Part shown: piece by piece, positions 1 through 5,301 of the stretch
Layout: every line of letters starts with the position of its first letter
How positions within the stretch are numbered: position 1 is the stretch's first letter
DNA from: Candidatus Heimdallarchaeota archaeon
GTDB taxonomy: Archaea; Asgardarchaeota; Heimdallarchaeia; Heimdallarchaeales; Heimdallarchaeaceae
Assembly: GCA_016839875.1 (NCBI GenBank)
Contig: JAEOTK010000290.1
Location: 1-5,467 of the forward strand
DNA length: 5,467 bases
Direction of reading: 5' to 3'
The notes under the pieces: model-generated
What the model was told of the DNA's origin: nothing
Seen by the model: only the letters and a program-made list of their open reading frames with translations
The model's database searches: none
Translations under genes and position numbers: made by a program

Positions 1-1
1 A

Positions 2-1045
2 GCTCTTCGTTTATATGGTGAAGCAAAGCAACATTTTGAATCAAGTGGAAATGTTGAATGGGTAGGTATTATTAATTACAAAATAGGAAAGATCTACCTA
101 GATACAAGAGAGTATCAGCAAGCATATCAATTCCTAATAAACTCAAAGGAGAACTTAAAGTCCTATCCAGATACAAAGAACTCTCTTGAAGTAGAGGAAG
201 CAATTTCAACTTCTTTGGAACTTAAACTCTCAGGTACTTCTGTAAGATATAGACTTAAACTCCCTGCTCCTGAATTAGCTGATCAAACACCGAATGTAAG
301 GAAGATATTTCAGCTCCTTGCTACAACAGGATCTTTTGATATCATTAAAGGGCTTAAGAATATCAAGTACGTTCAAGAACCTTCTGAAGGAGAAGCGTTT
401 GATAGTCTTAAGTGTATTTTCGAAGGTTCTAACTGCTTACAGATGTCTGATGGAGAAATTCTAAAGGAAGCCGACATCTACGAAGAGATAGGTGACCTTT
501 ATTTGAAAGATAGATGCTCAGCTAATGGTTTCTATAATTATGTTGCTGCGCAGACTCTTTTTGAAATGGTTAAAAACAGCAAAAAACAAGAAAAACTAGA
601 GAAGAAATTGGAGAAACTCATCAATTCTTTCTCAATTAGTGAGGACACAAATATCATTTCAAATTTGCAGATCTATCTCAATTACCAAATAGGTAGATGT
701 ACTTTTGAAAAAAGACCTAAAGAGTCAAAGAAATATGCAGAGCAAGGAATTGAATTAGCTAGAAAACGAAACAATCCATTGTATGAAGCTCTGAATAAAG
801 AAATCTTAGCTGACATAAAGAAAAGTAAGGATGCCGAAAAAGCAGCTATTGATTACCATTCGATAATAACCATTTATGAAGAACTGGAAGACAAAGTAGA
901 TTTGTTGAGAATCTTTGAAAAATATGGTTTGATGATGTTACCTTCTCACACTGATAGAGGTAAAGAGATTCTAAATAAAGCTCTGGCAATTGCACAAGAA
1001 CTGAAAAAAGATGAAGTGATAAGTAGGATTCAAGGAAAACTATGA
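2..1045 (+). CDS. TPR-like helical-repeat protein, 5'-partial
   Basis: The frame is open from base 2 to the TGA at 1043-1045, giving 347 codons with no start inside the window that needs to be used. A TTG at 215-217 could be taken as a start, but the 71 codons before it translate into good TPR-like sequence, so the gene begins outside the window. Residues 1-57 show the usual TPR pattern: an A..Y.EA helix, a 'SSGN' turn, then an 'IGKIYL' helix and an A-rich helix. Similar helix pairs recur near residues 160-192 (YEEIGDLYL), 225-258 (YQIGRCTF followed by KYAEQGIELA) and 281-339 (Y..IITIYEELED, ending in KALAIAQEL). The middle, around 72-130, is less regular. No signal peptide or membrane segment is visible in the part present. 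TPR arrays are protein-protein scaffolds; the partner is unknown, and the missing N-terminus could carry a catalytic domain. Confidence is high for the gene and moderate for the TPR label. Confidence 0.85.
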   Translation, partial: ALRLYGEAKQHFESSGNVEWVGIINYKIGKIYLDTREYQQAYQFLINSKENLKSYPDTKNSLEVEEAISTSLELKLSGTSVRYRLKLPAPELADQTPNVRKIFQLLATTGSFDIIKGLKNIKYVQEPSEGEAFDSLKCIFEGSNCLQMSDGEILKEADIYEEIGDLYLKDRCSANGFYNYVAAQTLFEMVKNSKKQEKLEKKLEKLINSFSISEDTNIISNLQIYLNYQIGRCTFEKRPKESKKYAEQGIELARKRNNPLYEALNKEILADIKKSKDAEKAAIDYHSIITIYEELEDKVDLLRIFEKYGLMMLPSHTDRGKEILNKALAIAQELKKDEVISRIQGKL

Positions 1046-1046
1046 T

Positions 1047-1793
1047 TTAGAGTTTCAGATTTTCGATGAATCTAGCTAGCTTAAAAGGATAATTTGTCAG
1101 TATTCCATCTACTTGTTTTGAGACAAGAAAACTGTAATCTTTCATTTCATCTGCGAAGAAAACTGTAACAACTACTTCTTTTTCTTGCAGTTTATTCCAG
1201 TTTTCTTCTGTCCAATTTCTCCATCTAATTTGAACTATATCTAATCCTTCAGAGTCAATTAATGCTAACATCTCTTCAGGTGTCTTGTTTTTTTGCATCA
1301 GACCTATCATGTAATTAGAGGAAATGTCTCTAACACGATTCAAGGTTTGAATGTCTCTCACTGAAAGATAACCTAAACCTAAGGATTTATTCCTTTCCTC
1401 AAGAATGTTGATTACTGATTGTGCTAATTTTTCTTCAGTGCTTTTCAGCTCTAAAATCAATGAAGTTTGTTCAGGAAGATTATCTATTACATCTTCTAAT
1501 GTAGGAATTTTGATACCAGTAAATTGCGGTTTGAACCAAGCTCCAACATCTCTTTCTTTGAGTTGTTCAAGAGTAAAAGATCTAATTGTCTGACCAGCTT
1601 GTGTTTTGAAAATACGGTCAACATTCCTATCATGGAAAACAACAATATTATCATCAGCTGTAAGCTGTAAATCAAGTTCTATTATATCCGCATTAGCTTT
1701 AATTGCTTCTTCAAAGGCAAGTAAAGTATTTTCTGGATAATAACCTGATGCACCTCTATGGGCAATGTTCAGAGGTATCTTTCTTTCACTCAT
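1047..1793 (-). CDS. Glycerophosphodiester phosphodiesterase (GDPD) family protein
   Basis: This 248-residue protein belongs to the GDPD TIM-barrel family (GlpQ/UgpQ type), which hydrolyses glycerophosphodiesters to an alcohol and glycerol phosphate using a divalent metal. Visible signatures are AHRG (11-14, catalytic H12 and R13), PENT (20-23), the metal-ligand pair E39 and D41 in IELDLQ, VFHD (52-55, second catalytic histidine H54), IPTLED (96-101), ELK (115-117) and the C-terminal DGILTNYP (229-236). The tryptophan often found in the VNVWTVN strand is absent; that strand reads VVTVFFADE. There is no signal peptide, so it should be cytosolic. I chose the ATG at 1793-1791 because it is preceded by GAGGAA with an 8-base gap and lies just before the first conserved strand. 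A TTG extension to 1847 would overlap the upstream gene and adds an unconserved leader. It lies 37 bases downstream of the RtcB-like gene and is probably co-transcribed with it. The exact substrate is unknown, and archaeal lipids differ from those of the model enzymes. Confidence 0.93.
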   Translation of the reverse strand: MSERKIPLNIAHRGASGYYPENTLLAFEEAIKANADIIELDLQLTADDNIVVFHDRNVDRIFKTQAGQTIRSFTLEQLKERDVGAWFKPQFTGIKIPTLEDVIDNLPEQTSLILELKSTEEKLAQSVINILEERNKSLGLGYLSVRDIQTLNRVRDISSNYMIGLMQKNKTPEEMLALIDSEGLDIVQIRWRNWTEENWNKLQEKEVVVTVFFADEMKDYSFLVSKQVDGILTNYPFKLARFIENLKL

Positions 1794-1799
1794 TGAAAA

Positions 1800-1805
1800 T
1801 TCCTC
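1800..1805 (-). promoter_or_regulatory. Ribosome binding site of the GDPD gene
   Basis: On the minus strand the sequence GAGGAA ends seven bases before the ATG at 1793 (GAGG is eight bases away). It falls in the 37-base gap after the stop of the RtcB-like gene. It decides the start codon: the alternative TTG at 1847 has no comparable site at a normal distance. Confidence 0.7.
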
Positions 1806-1830
1806 AAGGTAATAAGAGTTAAAATGGAGT

Positions 1831-3129
1831 TTAAAGTGTTCCGCCAACTATACTGACAAGAGGATAGATTTGCATTAGAGGTTCTAAATCGTAGATGTGA
1901 TTAACTAAATCTGCTCTGAAGACTTCTCTCATCAGAGGAAGCTTTCTTCTAAAACTCATATATTCCTTGATTTCTCTGAAATACGTAGCTTTAATGTTTT
2001 TGTTAGCTCCTGGAGGAGTTTTCAATTCAATTCTGAGATTCTTTATTCCCCTTTTTCCAAGATTAATTGAGAACATATTCACAGGATATCTTAATTCATA
2101 ACCTCCTCCATGAGGAGAGAAGTTTACACTAGATAATTCATTTTCATATCCGAGTTGTTCAACATTTTCTCGATATTTCCAGCTCTGAAGAAGTTCCTTT
2201 CCTAAATTAGGTTTAGTTTTTCCAAGCATTAGTCCTTCCTCAGAATTGAAAGCGATAGGAATGAAACCATCATGAACTTGAACACCAAGTCTATGATAAA
2301 CTCCATCCTCAGAAAGACCTTGATGAGTAATCTCCTCAAGTATTTTGAAAGTTCCTTCACCAATAATTTCAGTCAAAACTTGTTCTCTATACTCTGCGTT
2401 TATTTTATCTCCCTCATTATATTTCTCTATATATATCCTTCTAGCTTCACCTTCTAACAATTCGATTGGACCATGAGGTGTTTCTATTCTGTGATATCCA
2501 TCAACATCACTTAACCAATCTAGATTGTATAGAAATTCCGTACCAAGTTTTCCACTGCTGTGAACATTGATAAAACGCTTCATTGTATCCTCACCTGTAA
2601 TTGCATCTTTAACACAGTAAATAGCTGAAAAGTGATTTCCCTTCCCTAATTGTTGTAGGTGATCTTTTCCTATCTCTTTCTGTTTTTGCTTAAGATGATC
2701 AATAAGTGCGAAATCTGTTTTATCAGTTATAATCTCAGCTAAGGTATAACCACATGCATTTGGCATAGCATTATTTGTACCTATCATTCCATTTAATTCA
2801 ACTTTCATGAGTGCTCCATAACTAAATCCTCTCTCTGTTCTAGTTTTATTAAACGAACAAGTACAATCTGGAGCAAACAGAACATAAGGTTTAGAACTTT
2901 CCAAATCCACTCCTAGTTCAGATGCTGCATATAGAATCTTCGAGAAACCAATTTTCATAACAGCTTCTGCAATTGGTACTATTCTATTTCCTGCACCTAA
3001 AGAAAAAATCCTCTTCTCAGCTTCATTTTTCCATTTCTCAAAGTCAGGTGAAAAGTTTTCGATAGTTATGGGAAAAGAGTCTCTTTCGTCGTGAATAGAA
3101 GTTTTATCATTCACAAAATTAAGATTCAC
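1831..3129 (-). CDS. Divergent RtcB-like protein (RNA ligase superfamily)
   Basis: This 432-residue protein looks like a remote RtcB homologue. RtcB joins RNA 3'-phosphate or 2',3'-cyclic phosphate ends to 5'-OH ends using GTP and Mn2+. RtcB landmarks appear in the right order: PD (87-88, compare MPDVHPG), a single cysteine in ACG (C126, compare DIGCG), LGKGNHF (161-167, compare LGSGNHF; N165, H166), NVHSSGKLG (188-196, compare IHSGSRGLG; H190), EITHQG (266-271, compare DVAHN; H269), YHRLG (278-282, compare VHRKGA) and SPHGGG (338-343, compare TCHGAGR; H340 would be the guanylylated histidine). The C-terminus, with DLEPLMQIYPLVSIVGG, resembles the RtcB ending L.P...V.KG. The stretch between the cysteine and GNH is only about 40 residues, against roughly 100 in Pyrococcus RtcB. 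The aspartate of DIGCG and the lysine of the terminal KG are not kept. Metal ligands and nucleophile therefore look intact, but ligase activity is unproven. The start is GTG; a second GTG at 3114 (codon 6) is an alternative. It lies between a phosphoesterase gene and a GDPD gene on the same strand. Confidence 0.72.
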   Translation of the reverse strand: MNLNFVNDKTSIHDERDSFPITIENFSPDFEKWKNEAEKRIFSLGAGNRIVPIAEAVMKIGFSKILYAASELGVDLESSKPYVLFAPDCTCSFNKTRTERGFSYGALMKVELNGMIGTNNAMPNACGYTLAEIITDKTDFALIDHLKQKQKEIGKDHLQQLGKGNHFSAIYCVKDAITGEDTMKRFINVHSSGKLGTEFLYNLDWLSDVDGYHRIETPHGPIELLEGEARRIYIEKYNEGDKINAEYREQVLTEIIGEGTFKILEEITHQGLSEDGVYHRLGVQVHDGFIPIAFNSEEGLMLGKTKPNLGKELLQSWKYRENVEQLGYENELSSVNFSPHGGGYELRYPVNMFSINLGKRGIKNLRIELKTPPGANKNIKATYFREIKEYMSFRRKLPLMREVFRADLVNHIYDLEPLMQIYPLVSIVGGTL

Positions 3130-3135
3130 ACAAGC

Positions 3136-3145
3136 AAATATAAGG
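3136..3145 (-). promoter_or_regulatory. Possible TATA box for the RtcB-like gene
   Basis: Reading the minus strand, an A-run and CC are followed by TTATATTT, an archaeal-type BRE/TATA arrangement. The box is centred about ten bases before the GTG at 3129, too close for that start to be downstream of the transcription start. It lies about 26 bases before the GTG at 3114. If the box is real, a leaderless message starting at codon 6 fits better. This would let the RtcB-like and GDPD genes be transcribed separately from the phosphoesterase gene. Confidence 0.4.
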
Positions 3146-3160
3146 TTTTTTTAGAGATAG

Positions 3161-3170
3161 AAAAAACAAA
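3161..3170 (-). terminator. Possible T-rich terminator after the phosphoesterase gene
   Basis: Downstream of the TAG at 3218-3216, the minus strand reads TTTGTTTTTT. Archaeal RNA polymerase often terminates at such T-tracts without needing a hairpin. About 8-25 bases before it, TTAAGC (3178-3183) and GCTTAA (3191-3196) can pair around a seven-base loop, although the stem is short. If it works, it only partly separates the phosphoesterase gene from the next two genes. Confidence 0.4.
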
Positions 3171-3177
3171 CTACTCT

Positions 3178-3221
3178 TTAAGCGGCTCAAGCTTAAGAAT
3201 TCTTGGATTAAACGTCTAATC
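3178..3221. repeat. Cluster of short inverted repeats
   Basis: Three small dyads lie side by side. TTAAGC at 3178-3183 pairs with GCTTAA at 3191-3196. AAGAATTCTT at 3195-3204 is a perfect 10-base palindrome. GATTA at 3206-3210 pairs with TAATC at 3217-3221, spanning the stop codon of the phosphoesterase gene. They may help form the 3' end of that message or act as a protein-binding site. In A+T-rich DNA, short dyads also arise by chance. Confidence 0.4.
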
Positions 3222-4799
3222 TTCTGGTTGATATCTTATCTTAGGGGGTACTTGGATTGGTTTAGCTAAGTCAGAAACATGAAATAACCCAATAGTCTTG
3301 TATTTGAATGCACTAATGAGATATTCTTCTATTTCATAGTACTTTCCAATATCAGTCTGAAATATCTTAATAATGTTGAAACTGTTTCCTTCTTTTTTAG
3401 TGACATTTAAACTACTTAGTGTACCTGAATTAACGAAAACAGTATCATCAACCTGCCAACAACCAGCTTGATTCTTAGCTCCTGTAAGAACAAGATTAAC
3501 TCTGTTATTCACAAGAGCAGCAAGAACATCACCTGCATCCATTAACTCAGAATCATGCTTTGTTCGAGGTAGTGGAATGATTGTATGATGAAAGGCAACT
3601 GCTCCTAATTTTGAAGAATTTGTGAGATTACTTATTATATCAGCCGTATTTCCTCTACCAAGTCTCCCAACTTTAGCATCGATTAAACAGCTGTTATATC
3701 CTTTAACGAAGATATTCCTATTTTCAAATGTAGGATTCAATTCTCCGATGTATTCGGGGAAGAGTTCAAGTCCTAAAGGATAAGCATCATCGTCTCCAGG
3801 AACTACCATCATGGGTTTTTCAATTTGATCAAGAAGAGCTTTTGACCACTCAAATTCATGGAGAAAAGAAGAACCTGTTACTTCTCCATTGTGAACTACT
3901 AAATCACATTCTGTTTCATTTATTATCTTAATTCCTTTGTTGAAAGCATCTACATTAAATCGAGAATCAGAAATATCTGTATTGCCTATCTGAATAATAG
4001 TAGTAAGAGGATCTTTCTTCATAGGAGGAATTACCTCTTGAAATTTTCCTGAGCATCTAACTGTTTCGATAATTGGATCATGATTCAGTTGAAGTACTCT
4101 GATGCAGATTCTATTTGTTTTGCGATCAACATTGACAACAGTCATCGAATATTCTTCTCTGTACCTAGTTTTTCTACAGGAAAGAGTCCCACTATTAACA
4201 ATCCATGCTTGCATTGCTCCATCAGACATTCTATACGTGTTGCTAATATGCCTATGACCATTAAACACTAGGTGAATATTGTTATCGAGTATAGCTCTTA
4301 CTGCGTCACCAGCATCGTAGATTGCACTTCGTTCTCTTCCTGTATGAGGAATGGGTAATGTTTGATGATGAAAAATTAATACTTTCAACCAATGCTCTGG
4401 AAGAGAATCAAACTCTTCGTATATTCGCTGGATACCCTTCGGTCCCATTCGTCCACTGTTAGAATCTGGTTCAGTAGAATCTAATGCTAAAATCTTAACT
4501 TTCTCCTTCTTATCCTCATGAACAAAGAATCTAGGTCCTATAATCTCTTCCCAGAGGAGGTCTCCTACATTTGCGACATCATGGTTACCTGGTATAATTA
4601 TAAACGGCTTATTCTTCTGAATTTTCTCTAGATATAGTTTTGCTATTTCATATTGTGCAAGCGTTCCATCATTGGTTAGGTCTCCACAGTGGATAAGATA
4701 ATCAGCATCAACGAAATTTGCAATCTCCATACCCTTGTTATACATTAATTCGTCAAATCGTCCACCAATGTGGGTGTCAGAGATAAGAACAAATCTCAT
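3216..4799 (-). CDS. Tandem calcineurin-like phosphoesterase with degenerate second domain
   Basis: This 527-residue protein contains two copies of the binuclear metallophosphoesterase fold, closest in style to the CpdA/Rv0805/GpdQ class of cyclic-nucleotide and glycerophosphodiester phosphodiesterases. Copy one (about 1-255) has the full active-site set: DTH (D8, H10), GDL (D40), GNHD (71-74), FHH (H144, H145) and GHRH (181-184). Copy two (about 265-505) aligns along its length, sharing DAGD (162-165 and 421-424) and VNSGTLS (201-207 and 456-462). Its motifs read NTD (273-275), NGE (304-306), GDDD (335-338) and GAKN (440-443); only FHH (403-405) survives. Copy two is therefore probably non-catalytic and may have a structural or ligand-sensing role. 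No signal peptide or membrane segment is seen, so it is probably cytosolic. The ATG is well placed relative to an upstream TATA-like box. It is the first of three same-strand genes; the substrate cannot be named from sequence alone. Confidence 0.93.
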   Translation of the reverse strand: MRFVLISDTHIGGRFDELMYNKGMEIANFVDADYLIHCGDLTNDGTLAQYEIAKLYLEKIQKNKPFIIIPGNHDVANVGDLLWEEIIGPRFFVHEDKKEKVKILALDSTEPDSNSGRMGPKGIQRIYEEFDSLPEHWLKVLIFHHQTLPIPHTGRERSAIYDAGDAVRAILDNNIHLVFNGHRHISNTYRMSDGAMQAWIVNSGTLSCRKTRYREEYSMTVVNVDRKTNRICIRVLQLNHDPIIETVRCSGKFQEVIPPMKKDPLTTIIQIGNTDISDSRFNVDAFNKGIKIINETECDLVVHNGEVTGSSFLHEFEWSKALLDQIEKPMMVVPGDDDAYPLGLELFPEYIGELNPTFENRNIFVKGYNSCLIDAKVGRLGRGNTADIISNLTNSSKLGAVAFHHTIIPLPRTKHDSELMDAGDVLAALVNNRVNLVLTGAKNQAGCWQVDDTVFVNSGTLSSLNVTKKEGNSFNIIKIFQTDIGKYYEIEEYLISAFKYKTIGLFHVSDLAKPIQVPPKIRYQPED

Positions 4800-4820
4800 A
4801 AATATAACTAATGGGAAACT

Positions 4821-4836
4821 AGAATATATCTTTTAG
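4821..4836 (-). promoter_or_regulatory. BRE/TATA-like promoter of the tandem phosphoesterase gene
   Basis: On the minus strand, CTAAAA is followed by GATATATTCT. The TATA-like core is centred near 4826, about 27 bases before the ATG at 4799. Archaeal TATA boxes lie about 25-27 bases before the transcription start, so the message would begin at or next to the ATG. No Shine-Dalgarno sequence lies before that ATG, which agrees with a leaderless transcript. Confidence 0.6.
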
Positions 4837-4880
4837 GCTAAAAAATCGCTTTTTCTTTGTAGTAGGAAGGATTATAACTG

Positions 4881-4900
4881 CCCAAAAGAATATTATTATC
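4881..4900 (+). promoter_or_regulatory. Possible BRE/TATA promoter of the Cys-rich gene
   Basis: CCCAAAAGAA precedes TATTATTATC, a purine-rich BRE-like stretch followed by an A/T box. A start about 25 bases downstream would fall near 4920 and leave a leader of about 30 bases. That leader would include the Shine-Dalgarno site at 4940-4945, so the arrangement is self-consistent. A/T boxes are common in this region, so support is modest. Confidence 0.4.
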
Positions 4901-4939
4901 TAGAAAAAGAAATAGAAGAACAAAAAATCCACAATAAAT

Positions 4940-4945
4940 AGGTGA
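4940..4945 (+). promoter_or_regulatory. Strong Shine-Dalgarno site of the Cys-rich gene
   Basis: AGGTGA is followed by six adenines and then ATG at 4952. It is the clearest ribosome binding site in the window. It fixes the reading frame of the 76-residue protein over an overlapping ORF that starts ten bases later. Confidence 0.8.
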
Positions 4946-4951
4946 AAAAAA

Positions 4952-5182
4952 ATGTATTCATGTGAACATAAATGCTTCAAATGTGGAGAGAAATGGGTTT
5001 GCGAATTTCCTTATTTTTCAAACCATGATTTCTTTGAAGAAGCAGTCCAATCTGGGTCATATTGTAACGCATGGTGTCCATCATGCAAACCAGATGAAAG
5101 GGATGAGATCAAAAAATTGTTCGAAAATGGAGAAGAACAAAATTATCTAAATCCAACTTCTTTAGCTAATAAGGAAATATAA
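4952..5182 (+). CDS. Small Cys-rich, probable metal-binding protein (76 aa)
   Basis: I do not recognise a named family. The 76-residue product has two motifs of identical spacing, C4-x3-C8-x2-C11 and C38-x3-C42-x2-C45, exactly 34 residues apart, plus C17, H6 and H25. The pairs C8/C11 (CFKCG) and C42/C45 (CPSCK) look like the two knuckles of a zinc ribbon or treble clef. The extra C4 and C38 would allow more than one metal site or an iron-sulfur cluster. The spacing recalls the radical SAM CxxxCxxC motif, but the protein is far too short for that fold. The C-terminal third (about 46-76) is charged and probably helical, then flexible. The start is supported by AGGTGA six bases upstream and the stop is TAA. 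It is transcribed divergently from the tandem phosphoesterase gene. A nucleic-acid-binding or adaptor role is only a guess. Confidence 0.8.
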   Translation: MYSCEHKCFKCGEKWVCEFPYFSNHDFFEEAVQSGSYCNAWCPSCKPDERDEIKKLFENGEEQNYLNPTSLANKEI

Positions 5183-5301
5183 GAGAAATATGTTGGAATT
5201 TTGATAGAAACATTAACTCCTTTAGACAATTCTATAGACAAAGTTTGATTAACAAGATTTAAAAGAACATATTAGTTTAGTTAGTTATTCCTAAAGAAAA
5301 T
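5183..5301 (+). other. Intergenic region before the secreted-protein gene
   Basis: These 119 bases are A+T-rich and hold a TATA-like box for the next gene. I see no strong terminator hairpin, RNA gene or small ORF. A run of TTAG-type repeats at 5271-5285 is probably low-complexity sequence. Confidence 0.5.
5258..5265 (+). promoter_or_regulatory. TATA-like box for the secreted-protein gene
   Basis: TTTAAAAG matches the common archaeal TATA form. It is centred about 41 bases before the ATG at 5302, predicting a transcript start near 5287 and a leader of about 15 bases. No clear Shine-Dalgarno sequence lies before the ATG (CTAAAGAAAAT). Confidence 0.45.

Larger units (their letters stand above)
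4800..4951. other. Divergent intergenic promoter region
   Basis: These 152 bases separate the minus-strand phosphoesterase gene from the plus-strand Cys-rich gene and hold a promoter for each. Between the two promoters, an A-run at 4840-4845 and a T-run at 4850-4854 flank the four bases TCGC, a weak dyad that could be an operator or a chance A/T run. I see no small ORF or RNA gene here. Confidence 0.5.

Noticed and set aside
1405..1593. 62-residue plus-strand ORF
   Set aside because: It lies wholly antisense to the well-supported GDPD coding region and shows no protein family features or ribosome site.
1794..1847. N-terminal extension of the GDPD protein from a TTG codon
   Set aside because: It overlaps the end of the RtcB-like gene, lacks a ribosome site at a normal distance, and adds 18 residues with no GDPD character. 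The ATG at 1793 has GAGGAA upstream.
2272..2457. 61-residue plus-strand ORF with a hydrophobic segment
   Set aside because: It is antisense to the RtcB-like gene between its landmark motifs. The hydrophobic stretch is what an antisense read of charged codons produces.
4080..4271. 63-residue plus-strand ORF
   Set aside because: It is antisense to the first phosphoesterase domain, across its GHRH and VNSGTLS motifs, with no independent support.
4840..4854. A-run/T-run dyad as a terminator
   Set aside because: It sits between two divergent promoters where no transcript is expected to end, and the arms are only A and T.
4962..5150. 62-residue ORF overlapping the Cys-rich gene in another frame
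   Set aside because: The AGGTGA site and the regular cysteine spacing support the frame starting at 4952.
4952..5182. Radical SAM protein suggested by CxxxCxxC
   Set aside because: At 76 residues it cannot form the radical SAM barrel, and the motif occurs twice, which points to metal-knuckle use.
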